From CAYNFT01 sp964396535 (lineage in GTDB: Bacteria; Chloroflexota; Dehalococcoidia; Dehalococcoidales; UBA2162), in contig CAYNFT010000048.1 in NCBI GenBank assembly GCA_964396535.1, positions 1 to 15,704 on the forward strand: 15,704 bases of DNA, given 5' to 3'. Below, piece after piece: positions 1 through 6,786 of this stretch. Both the position numbers and the translations under genes were made by a program. Under the pieces are notes generated by a model that worked only from the letters and a program-made list of their open reading frames with translations, ran no database searches and was not told the DNA's origin. Numbering within the stretch: the first letter of the stretch is position 1; each line of letters opens with the position of its first letter.

Positions 1-479
1 ATATGTTTTCTCTTATGGATATGAACTCTGATATGGGAATAGGCAGTTTACGTTCCCTGGGGATACTCCAGACGGTTCCTCCAGATGATATGGGGCCCCG
101 CCGGGTACCCATATTGAAAGCCAGCCACTGCCGGGCAGTGGTTACCGATTCACTGTGTACCTGCATGTTGGCCGGCGTAAACGCTGTTGATGTTTTGCCT
201 GCGGTTACCGGATGGGATATGAGTATATCGGAGCAAATGGTGGTGGGCGAGAGAATCTTAACTACGGCCAGGTTATTCAACATCAAGCAGGGCCTTACCG
301 GTGCCGATGATGTATTACCCGAGCGCTACTACCAGCCCAAGACCGACGGCGCTCTATCGGACAAGCCCCTTAATCGGGAGAAAATGGAAAAGGCTAAGAG
401 CTATTACTATACCTTGATGGGCTGGGATGCAAACGGAGTACCCCTACCAGAGAAGGTAGAAGAGCTTTATATTGAATAA
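1..479 (+). CDS. Aldehyde:ferredoxin oxidoreductase family protein, C-terminal fragment
   Basis: This is the last 158 or so residues of a tungsten/molybdopterin aldehyde:ferredoxin oxidoreductase (AOR). The family oxidises aldehydes to carboxylic acids and passes electrons to ferredoxin in the cytoplasm of anaerobes. The reading frame is open at the left edge, so the gene is cut by the window and the first visible ATG (base 3) is probably internal. The sequence carries the D-x4-C motif (residues D49 to C54 counted from base 3), the position of the last cysteine ligand of the [4Fe-4S] cluster in AOR. It ends in the family's typical tail: ERYYQPKTDGALSDKP, then a Tyr-rich helix, GWDANGVP and a terminal LEEL-like segment (VEELYIE). 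A cupin gene follows 44 nt downstream. The family call is firm; the substrate (aldehyde, formaldehyde, glyceraldehyde-3-phosphate or other) cannot be told from this domain. Confidence 0.88.
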   Translation, partial: MFSLMDMNSDMGIGSLRSLGILQTVPPDDMGPRRVPILKASHCRAVVTDSLCTCMLAGVNAVDVLPAVTGWDMSISEQMVVGERILTTARLFNIKQGLTGADDVLPERYYQPKTDGALSDKPLNREKMEKAKSYYYTLMGWDANGVPLPEKVEELYIE

Positions 480-523
480 AAGGTTATTTCTAGTTAATAC
501 TAAAAAGAAGGAGCAAATTTCAA

Positions 524-961
524 ATGGCGGACACAAAATATGGTAAGTACATTTTAAGGGAACCCCTAGGAAAAGCACGCCACGCGGAAATTGAAGTGCC
601 AGTCATACGTATAGGTCAGGAGGGTCCTGTAGTAGAGTGGGAAGGAGCCCCCTTCAGTATGACTATGGAGGCCGTTTATCAACCTCTCTCGATGGGGGGA
701 GATGGTCATACGCATGACCAAGCCGAAATCCTTTGTTTTATTGGTGCAAATCCCATGGATTACCGAGATTTTGGAGCCGAGGCCTATATAATATTAGGCA
801 AGGAACGGGAAAAACATATAATCAACACCACATCGTTCATCTACATTCCAAAGGGACTATTACATTGTCCCCTCGTATTTACGAGGGTGGATAAGCCTAT
901 AGTATTTGCTGATATTGTTTTTGCACCTGTTTATAAAGCAATAAATCTGTTAGAGAAATAG
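524..961 (+). CDS. Small single-domain cupin protein
   Basis: A 145-residue single cupin barrel. Both cupin motifs are intact: motif 1 has H62-x-H64-x3-E68, and motif 2 has P109-K-G-L-L-H114. Together these give the usual three-His, one-Glu site for a divalent metal (Fe, Mn, Ni or Zn). No signal peptide or membrane segment is visible. The ATG is preceded by AAGGAG about 10 nt upstream, in an otherwise AT-rich gap. It lies 44 nt after the AOR-family gene on the same strand and may be co-transcribed with it. Cupins range from isomerases and dioxygenases to sugar- or acid-binding proteins, so the reaction is unknown. A role on the aldehyde or acid handled by the neighbouring AOR is only a guess from position. 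Confidence 0.82.
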   Translation: MADTKYGKYILREPLGKARHAEIEVPVIRIGQEGPVVEWEGAPFSMTMEAVYQPLSMGGDGHTHDQAEILCFIGANPMDYRDFGAEAYIILGKEREKHIINTTSFIYIPKGLLHCPLVFTRVDKPIVFADIVFAPVYKAINLLEK

Positions 962-1414
962 TCTTTATCCTATGAGGGTTGGCTCTACCTGCAATTGCCT
1001 TTTAAATACCGCCAGTAACACAGCCTTAATAGACTTAACACCTGTACTACTGGAGCCATCTCCTTCTTGTTACTCGATATACTAAAACGATGAAATGTTT
1101 ATTACCCTGCACAAAAAGATGGATTGTTAAATTCCCTGCTTCTAAAGATGAATCATGTCTCGCGTGACGTTGCTGCCAAGGGCTACTTGCTATCATCAAC
1201 TCTGGCAGCTATAATGTCAAGGATTGGGGAATTATTGCGAAAACCCGGCTTCACTCCATCTGGGATTCCCAAGCAAGACTTTGTCCGTGATAATAGAACA
1301 CTAATTCGCGGCTCTGGAACTTCCAGTTGGTGATGCCGTTAAAGAACTGGCCTCAGTAATGCTGAGAAGACGAGGCCAGTGCGGAGTAATCCTCGTCTGA
1401 ACGGAAGTGCAGCT
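962..1414 (+). other. Intergenic region, no convincing gene
   Basis: About 450 nt separate the cupin gene from the acyl-CoA synthetase gene. A 69-codon open frame (1124-1333) begins without a Shine-Dalgarno sequence and resembles no family I know. In another frame a short protein-like stretch (about 1317-1398, reading ALELPVGDAVKELASVMLRR and ending at the TGA at 1396-1398) could be the decayed 3' end of a lost gene, but I cannot name it. The last 70 nt can fold: GGCCTC (1349-1354) pairs with GAGGCC (1372-1377), or GACGAGG (1369-1375) with CCTCGTC (1391-1397). These two pairings exclude each other. No clear promoter or terminator was found. Confidence 0.4.
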
Positions 1415-2845
1415 ATGTATACTAATCCTATAGATGAAGTTCTCAATGCCCGGTCAATTGCGGTCGTTGGTGCGACGCATACAGGAGAGTGGGGAGGCGG
1501 GGGATTTTTTACATCGCTACTCACGTTTGGCTTCGAAGGTAGAGTCTACCCGATAAACCCCAAGTACGCAGAGATTAGAGGATTGAAATCCTATCCCACT
1601 CTGAGAGATGTTCCAGAGGCAATCGACTATGTAATCTCGAGTGTGCCGGCACGAGAGGTGCCTAAAATATTAGAGGACGCGGCTCAAAAGGGAGTAAATA
1701 CAGTCCATCTCTTTACGGCCCGCCTGGGTGAAACCCACCGGCCTGAGGCAGTCGAGTTGGAACAAAGAATAATGGGATTAGCAAAAGGGTTCGGCATCAG
1801 GCTCATCGGGCCAAACTGTATGGGTGTCTACTGTCCCTCGAGGGGATTCTCTTTTCACACTGATTTCCCTAAACAGTCCGGTTCGGTGGGGCTGGTTTGT
1901 CAGAGCGGTATGTTAGCCAGAGAGATTGTCCTGCTCTCACCCTTAAGGGGCATCTATTTCAGTAAAGTCTTCAGCTATGGCAACGCCGTTGACCTTAACG
2001 AGTGTGATTTCCTTGATTACCTTGCCCACGACCCAGACACTAAGGTAATCCTTATGTACATCGAAGGAGTCAAAGACGGAGGTAGATTTTTTAACATGTT
2101 GAGGCAGACGACAACGGTGAAGCCGGTCGTCATTCTGAAGGGCGGCAGGGGGGCATCTGGAACAAGAGCGACGGCTTCCCACACCGCTTCTCTAGCAGGC
2201 ACTTTCAAGACATGGGAAACTATGGTCACTCAAGCTGGCGCAGTCCTGGCAGATAGCCTTGAGGAACTGATTGACCTGGCAACCTCTTTTCATTTTTTGC
2301 CACCGATTAGAGGACGCCGGGTCGGTATAGCTGGAGGAACTGGTGGTTCCAGCGTACTGGCGGCTGACCAGTGTGAACACGCCGGGCTGGAGGTGATCCC
2401 TTTACCACCAGAGTTTAGTCAGGAACTAAAGAACCGTGGCGTCTCCGTCTGGGATTGGCTGAGTAATCCAGCTGATTTGTCAATACGGGAGGATGACCGT
2501 CTTTCAGTTGGTCTTATCTTGGAGATGATGGCGCAGAACCCAAACTTTGACCTGCTAATTGCTATCATGGGAATACCGGGGTGGCCTGCACGTCAGTCCA
2601 ACGTTTCCTTTGATGTCTATCTAAAGCAACATTACCGTCTGGAAGCCTCTCAAACGAAGCCATTCCTCGCCATCGTTCCCGATAAGAGCCTGGGTATTCA
2701 TGATGTGGAGAGCCGGGAATGGAAAGCAACCTGCGAATTGCGGACTGCGCTCATAAACCTGAGCATTCCCTTTTATCCTACCATTGGACGCGCTGCCGTG
2801 GCTGCCAGAAAGCTGACGGACTACTATCAGCGTCGAGACCAGTAG
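1415..2845 (+). CDS. Acyl-CoA synthetase (NDP-forming type), alpha subunit
   Basis: A 476-residue protein related to the alpha subunit of ADP-forming acetyl/acyl-CoA synthetases. These interconvert acyl-CoA, ADP and phosphate with acid, CoA and ATP. Residues about 8-100 form the CoA-binding Rossmann domain (start ARSIAVVGAT), followed by the two succinyl-CoA-ligase-like domains (GPNCMG, CQSGM, then GIAGGTGGSS and NPADLS). H256, in SHTASLAG, is at the position of the phosphorylated active-site histidine of this family. The ATP-grasp beta domain that completes the enzyme is absent, both from this protein and from the window, so the partner must be encoded elsewhere. I chose the ATG at 1415 because the family alignment begins there; an in-frame GTG at 1379 would add 12 unconserved residues. 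The Shine-Dalgarno (GGAAG, 1403-1407) is weak. Substrate unknown. Confidence 0.85.
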   Translation: MYTNPIDEVLNARSIAVVGATHTGEWGGGGFFTSLLTFGFEGRVYPINPKYAEIRGLKSYPTLRDVPEAIDYVISSVPAREVPKILEDAAQKGVNTVHLFTARLGETHRPEAVELEQRIMGLAKGFGIRLIGPNCMGVYCPSRGFSFHTDFPKQSGSVGLVCQSGMLAREIVLLSPLRGIYFSKVFSYGNAVDLNECDFLDYLAHDPDTKVILMYIEGVKDGGRFFNMLRQTTTVKPVVILKGGRGASGTRATASHTASLAGTFKTWETMVTQAGAVLADSLEELIDLATSFHFLPPIRGRRVGIAGGTGGSSVLAADQCEHAGLEVIPLPPEFSQELKNRGVSVWDWLSNPADLSIREDDRLSVGLILEMMAQNPNFDLLIAIMGIPGWPARQSNVSFDVYLKQHYRLEASQTKPFLAIVPDKSLGIHDVESREWKATCELRTALINLSIPFYPTIGRAAVAARKLTDYYQRRDQ

Positions 2846-3060
2846 CGTTAACCTAAGCGCAGTTTCGCTTAAAAAGAACTAAGCATAGTGCGAGTGCTCC
2901 AGAAGACAACACCATCTCTTGATACTGCCTACAATGATGGCCCCTATTTACACAATATGGCTGATTGTTTGGCTACTTTTTTCAAAGACTTCTTATAAGT
3001 CGGTGCTGAATAGGCTATGATATATCTTGGCTCTTATTGCTACTTAAGTTTTGACTTATA

Positions 3061-3069
3061 TGCTATACT
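3061..3069 (+). promoter_or_regulatory. Possible extended -10 promoter of the V4R ATPase gene
   Basis: TGCTATACT fits the extended -10 form (TGn plus a five-of-six match to TATAAT) and would start RNA near 3076, about 60 nt before the ATG at 3136. No good -35 box sits 16-18 nt upstream, as extended -10 promoters allow. The surrounding 290-nt gap (2846-3135) shows nothing else convincing. Confidence 0.3.
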
Positions 3070-3135
3070 CATGGTAGGTAGATACTAAGATAGAGTCGTA
3101 TACTAGTTCTAGTATTACTGCCATAGAGGATTCAG

Positions 3136-4887
3136 ATGTCTCTGGCCAAGATACAGGAACCCCCAGACAAAGGCCTCATCTTACTAACCGGAGCACCCGG
3201 AGCTGGTAAATCCACCTTCTGCTATCAAGTAGCTCTTAATGGCATAGCTGCCGATAGGCCTCTCATCTTCGTGACCACTGAGCGAAGCCCGATTGAGGTT
3301 ATACAACTATTAGGTGAAAAAGGCATGTTAGAGGCGGTGGGGCTGAACTTTGTAGACGCCTTTACTGAGACAGTCGGGCTGACGTGCCCGCAGCGGTCAA
3401 ATACAGTATGTGCTAACTGTGCGGACCTAAACAGTTTGAGCATCGCCATCACCAGACTACGGGATAAAGTGGCACCGAATGGTATCTTTCTCGTCTTTGA
3501 TTCACTCACTTCTCCTTACCTTTTTAGTGGTCTAGAGGTAGTGAAATTCATGAGGTTATTTCTGTCGAAATTTGTATCTGAGGGAAACTCGGTATTGGCC
3601 TTGATGGACGAGGGCTGTGGTAAGGAAGAAGACCTCGGGGCTATGATGAGCGTTGTTGATGGTATCCTCAGGATGGAAATTAAAGAGAACTCAAGGATTA
3701 TTAACGTGGTGAAACATCCTCATGTAGAGCCGACAACTATTGAGGTCCCTAAAGCCGGCATTGGGGAGAGTAAAATTTGGGATAGAAAGTCCTGGGCTCC
3801 GGAGGCGATAGAAGGTACTTCTGCGATGATGCTAGGTAGAGTTGTCCAATCGGTCACTAGAGAGCCAGATGATTATGTAAACGCTTTCTGGTCGAACCTC
3901 ACTTTCTGGAGTGGCATGCTCTGGGATCCTATGAGGTTCCCCGAGATGGTATATGAAGTAAACAAGAAGCACGGTGCAAGCATACGAGAGGCAATCCCGT
4001 TACTCCCCTGGCACACGAGACTACTTCTAAAATTATTCATGCCTAAGAACTTCAGCAAGGTCAGAGACATGAAAAAATTTATGAAGTTTGGTCGACTTTG
4101 GCAACAAGAGCGCTGTGGTATCGTGGAATACCTCGAAAACGTCTCCAAGACTGACGAACATCATGTAATAGTATATGAGAACTTTGAATGCTGTGGATTC
4201 GAGGGTGCAGGAACCGCAATGGCTTCGTTTCTTCCAGCAGGTGCCGCTGGCATGTGTAAAGGGCTTGAGAAGGAGGAGAGGGAGTGGAATGCGGTGGAGA
4301 CGAAGTGCATCGGGTTAGGTGACCCCTACTGCGAATTTAAATTGGTGCCTGGGGAAATCGACGAGTTGAAGGATACCCTAGAGAAAGATAGCTCGGTCGT
4401 GGGAAGGATACACGAACGGTTGATGGAGCGTCTTAGCGAATTTCTTCTTCACGGTGAACCTCTTGTAGACAGACCGAGGTTAGGTAGCGATGTTCACGTT
4501 GACATGGTCGGGTCTATAATGGCTATTCCCGTTTTGGCTGGTGAGAGATATCAAATGGCATGGAGGATGGGAGGTGTCAAATCGGGGAAGGAAATCGGTG
4601 AGTGTTTAATGGATGCTGGATTAAGTGAGGACGAGGTAATTAGGCGTGTTATCGACTTTATGACTTACTGTAAGGTGGGCAAAGTCACCATGGACAAAAC
4701 AATAAGGATAGAAGAAAACTGTGAGAGCTTTTGGACTAAGCGCTATATGGTGAAATGGGAGGAGCCTAGGTGTTTTTTCACTACTGGCTTCCTAAATGGC
4801 CTTTTCTCAGCAGTGAAAAACAAACATGTCAGAGAAATAAAGTGTATTGCTACCGGAGCCCCTTATTGCGAGTGGGAGATCATATAG
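3136..4887 (+). CDS. RecA/KaiC-like ATPase fused to two V4R domains
   Basis: A 583-residue cytoplasmic fusion protein. Residues about 10-225 form a RecA-superfamily P-loop ATPase of the KaiC/RAD55 type: Walker A GAPGAGKST (19-27), a conserved TTER segment (47-50) and Walker B FLVFDS (118-123). C84, C92 and C95 form a Cys-x7-Cys-x2-Cys group that could bind metal. After a linker (about 230-340, with an aromatic-rich LTFWSGMLWDP stretch) come two copies of a 4-vinyl-reductase (V4R) domain. The first (about 340-405) ends CIGLGDPYCEF (C391, C399) and the second (about 515-583) ends CIATGAPYCEW (C570, C578). V4R domains bind small hydrophobic ligands in BchJ and in phenol-sensing regulators such as DmpR and XylR. 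A ligand-sensing ATPase switch is therefore likely, but this is inference. AGAGGA precedes the ATG. The gene stands alone, so its target is not shown by context. Confidence 0.82.
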   Translation: MSLAKIQEPPDKGLILLTGAPGAGKSTFCYQVALNGIAADRPLIFVTTERSPIEVIQLLGEKGMLEAVGLNFVDAFTETVGLTCPQRSNTVCANCADLNSLSIAITRLRDKVAPNGIFLVFDSLTSPYLFSGLEVVKFMRLFLSKFVSEGNSVLALMDEGCGKEEDLGAMMSVVDGILRMEIKENSRIINVVKHPHVEPTTIEVPKAGIGESKIWDRKSWAPEAIEGTSAMMLGRVVQSVTREPDDYVNAFWSNLTFWSGMLWDPMRFPEMVYEVNKKHGASIREAIPLLPWHTRLLLKLFMPKNFSKVRDMKKFMKFGRLWQQERCGIVEYLENVSKTDEHHVIVYENFECCGFEGAGTAMASFLPAGAAGMCKGLEKEEREWNAVETKCIGLGDPYCEFKLVPGEIDELKDTLEKDSSVVGRIHERLMERLSEFLLHGEPLVDRPRLGSDVHVDMVGSIMAIPVLAGERYQMAWRMGGVKSGKEIGECLMDAGLSEDEVIRRVIDFMTYCKVGKVTMDKTIRIEENCESFWTKRYMVKWEEPRCFFTTGFLNGLFSAVKNKHVREIKCIATGAPYCEWEII

Positions 4888-4900
4888 AGTCGAACTCCCC
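4886..4900. repeat. 15-nt copy of the tmRNA T-arm sequence
   Basis: AGAGTCGAACTCCCC here is identical to 6432-6446, inside the T-arm of the tmRNA gene and in the same orientation. It overlaps the stop codon of the V4R ATPase gene. Identity stops sharply on both sides (T against G on the left, C against G on the right), so the rest of the tmRNA 3' end is not duplicated. It could be a remnant attachment site or coincidence. Confidence 0.4.
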
Positions 4901-4987
4901 CTGAATACAGGCTTGATTACTTGTCGCCTTTCATCACACCAACCCCTGCTGTTTTGTATTCAGTGTAACTAGCAGGACAAACAAGCC
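4901..4987. other. Structured segment between convergent genes
   Basis: This gap between converging genes holds several inverted repeats. CTGAATACA (4901-4909) and TGTATTCAG (4955-4963) match over 9 bp. GGCTTG (4910-4915) and CAAGCC (4982-4987) match over 6 bp, with TTGTC/GACAA (4921-4925, 4976-4980) nested inside. CCTGC/GCAGG (4945-4949, 4972-4976) also pairs. Some of these exclude each other. No run of T follows on either strand, so it is not a standard intrinsic terminator. It may still end transcripts from one or both sides. Confidence 0.3.
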
Positions 4988-5129
4988 CCCTAAGTATGAA
5001 TTAGTTATATCTTCAAATTAAACCATTACTGTTGTTGATTTACACTACAGATGTTTATGTGGTTACAGGCTCTATTATCATTCTCTAAACGATTAAGGCA
5101 GATGGATGGGCATAGCTCTGTCGATATTC

Positions 5130-6008
5130 CTATTTTGTACCTTCTGCAAGAATCTGGATAAGCTGTTCCAGTGTTCGATTTCTTTCGATAGTCTCGGGCG
5201 TTTCATCAGCAACCGGGCTCTTACCAACAAACCTATAGAGGTCAGCCGCTCCTTCGAGTATTTTAGGCGTTAATCCCACACTTGCAAAAGTCTTGGCAAT
5301 CTCCTCCATCTCACCAATCCAGCGTCTTGACTTACTGGGAACACTCTGCAGCGAACGACTTAATGAGTCATGTCTATCTTTCTGGCTTAACTGCCACTCT
5401 GCCATCAGTGCCTCATAGAGTCCCATCCGCCAGGCAGCAACCAGTAGCTCAATAGAAAGGGCGGAGGTTCCCTTGGTCAGAGCGGCATAGACCATCTTAA
5501 GCCCGGATGCCTGCCCAATCTCCTTCCCGACCACTCGTATATCCAATCCGTATTTATTTAGCTGTTCGAATTCCCCGGCGTCTGTTCCTGAAGCGTACAA
5601 TCGTGTAAAGCTCCTTGGAGAGGGTGGACCACCAATGATTCCTGCATCGACGAATCGGCTTCTCGCCTTCACGATTATTTCTCCAACTTCCCTTACTGTC
5701 GCCGGGGCAATAGCGTTGCAGTCCACGTAAACGATATTCTCTCCGGTCTCCTCTAGAGCCTGTGATACAACCGTAGCAGCATTTTTCGCTTCGGCAGGTA
5801 CCAGAATCGAAAGAATCATGTCGGTATCACTCACAAGCTGCCCATATGTTGGCACAGCCTCAATCTTAGCCTCCATAGCAAGGTCACACGTCCGTTTACT
5901 ACGCCCTTCCAGGCAGGTAAGTACCTTCATTCCGTGCTCTACAAGAACCCGGCCTACCGCGTGTCCCATATCTCCCGGACTTAGAATCCCAACTACTCGT
6001 ACGTTCAT
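5130..6008 (-). CDS. NAD(P)-dependent oxidoreductase, 6PGDH/3-HIBDH-like with DUF1932
   Basis: A 292-residue dehydrogenase of the beta-hydroxyacid dehydrogenase superfamily. The N-terminal Rossmann domain (about 1-165) starts VGILSPGDMG, a variant of the dinucleotide-binding glycine motif. The basic stretch GRSKRT (35-40) just after the second strand suggests a preference for NADP. FVDAGIIGGPP (119-129) matches the substrate-binding segment and K171, in SGLKMVYA, is at the catalytic lysine position. The C-terminal part (about 190-265) matches the DUF1932 domain. The ATG at 6008 is chosen because GGAGGTG lies about 8 nt upstream and the Rossmann fold begins right there; 18 further in-frame residues upstream look unconserved. 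It stands alone on the minus strand, converging with the V4R ATPase gene. The substrate, probably a 2- or 3-hydroxyacid, is unknown. Confidence 0.85.
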   Translation of the reverse strand: MNVRVVGILSPGDMGHAVGRVLVEHGMKVLTCLEGRSKRTCDLAMEAKIEAVPTYGQLVSDTDMILSILVPAEAKNAATVVSQALEETGENIVYVDCNAIAPATVREVGEIIVKARSRFVDAGIIGGPPSPRSFTRLYASGTDAGEFEQLNKYGLDIRVVGKEIGQASGLKMVYAALTKGTSALSIELLVAAWRMGLYEALMAEWQLSQKDRHDSLSRSLQSVPSKSRRWIGEMEEIAKTFASVGLTPKILEGAADLYRFVGKSPVADETPETIERNRTLEQLIQILAEGTK

Positions 6009-6416
6009 TACTAACACCTCCATATATCGGTTATTTATATTCGAGTATCTTCTGTAACGCAATACTGATTTACATAGAGAGATAAGTGCTCCTTGTTTAT
6101 AATTTGAGATAGGTCTAGTGATTTCTAATACCGAAATCAGCCGACCACAGATTCATCAAAATCAGTAAATAGGAATTTGAGCCTTGTGTAGTACGAGCCT
6201 CGCCCATTTCGCATGTGGTTTCAGGAACTATGACTCCGAGGACGGTAGGTGAAGCATGTCAATTCGTGCAGCTTTACCTCCAAGTGCGCCTCCGACCATA
6301 ACCCTTATACTAACAACGCCCATACTTCGATTAGATGCCAGATTGATAAGCCTACTAAAGTCCGTAACCCGTAAATGGGCTACTAGATTCTAAATTTGGT
6401 GGTCAGGCTTTGTTTC
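6009..6416 (-). other. Intergenic region downstream of tmRNA; weak ORF fragment inside
   Basis: About 400 nt lie between the tmRNA 3' end and the oxidoreductase start. The minus strand is open from 6389 down to a TAG at 6228-6230 (53 codons), with an ATG at 6323 giving 31 residues (beginning MGVVSIRVMVGGALGGK). The composition looks protein-like, but there is no Shine-Dalgarno and I do not recognise it. It may be a remnant of a gene next to ssrA. No integrase, intrinsic terminator for the tmRNA or clear promoter for the oxidoreductase is visible. Confidence 0.3.
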
Positions 6417-6431
6417 TGGTGGAGGCGGGGG

Positions 6432-6446
6432 AGAGTCGAACTCCCC
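6432..6446. repeat. tmRNA T-arm segment matched at 4886-4900
   Basis: AGAGTCGAACTCCCC (plus-strand reading) lies inside the tmRNA T-arm and is the partner of the identical 15-mer at 4886-4900. tRNA and tmRNA T-arms and 3' ends are common crossover sites for tyrosine recombinases. Confidence 0.4.
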
Positions 6447-6651
6447 GTCCAAGAGAAGCTACCCAGAATATACTACAAGCTTAGTCAGCTCTTTTATCTC
6501 ACCCCGCTAACCTCTGCTGACCGAGTTTAGCCAGGCCAGTCGATAACTCTTTGACCACCCTTATCGACGTCTGGGTGATAGCACCTCAACTAATCGTCAC
6601 CCAATCCCGACCCGTTGAGGTGAGGCCAGGTTGGATGTGCCGCCTTTTTAA

Positions 6652-6693
6652 TTAGGCAGCAACTAATTCTAGCTCTTCGCCAGATATTTTTGC
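6652..6693 (-). other. tmRNA-encoded proteolysis tag AKISGEELELVAA
   Basis: The tag reading frame inside ssrA has thirteen sense codons from GCA to a TAA stop. The encoded part begins with Ala-Lys and ends Leu-Val-Ala-Ala. A small hydrophobic C-terminus ending in Ala-Ala is what ClpXP-type proteases recognise in tmRNA tags. The sequence before the resume codon (AAGUG then GCA) resembles the usual layout. Confidence 0.88.
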
Positions 6694-6786
6694 CACTTGT
6701 TTTATGAGGGTAGTGGCACCTCAGCCTGCAATCCTGCAGCATACCTCCCCTGTCGAACCCGCGCGCCCCCATCGGCTATGGGTAAT

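Larger units (their letters stand above)
6417..6770 (-). ncRNA. ssrA: tmRNA (one-piece transfer-messenger RNA)
   Basis: This 354-nt RNA rescues ribosomes stalled on broken mRNA and adds a degradation tag. The 5' end GGGGGCG (6770-6764) pairs with the 3' acceptor strand CGCCTCC (6427-6421). Third pair is G.U, the alanine identity element read by AlaRS. ACCA is encoded at the 3' end (6420-6417). The 5' conserved GGGUUCGAC segment and a T-arm with loop UUCGACU are present. The tag frame opens at GCA (6693) and gives AKISGEELELVAA followed by TAA. The RNA starts 16 nt after the smpB stop codon, so it is probably co-transcribed with smpB and processed, or made from a promoter inside smpB. No obvious U-run terminator follows. 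Confidence 0.95.

Noticed and set aside
1124..1333. 69-codon open frame between the cupin and acyl-CoA synthetase genes
   Set aside because: No Shine-Dalgarno, no recognisable motif, and a composition like non-coding DNA. Not called as a gene.
2854..2871. TAAGCG/CGCTTA hairpin after the acyl-CoA synthetase gene
   Set aside because: It is followed by a run of A rather than T on the plus strand, and on the minus strand the T-run precedes the hairpin, so it does not fit an intrinsic terminator.
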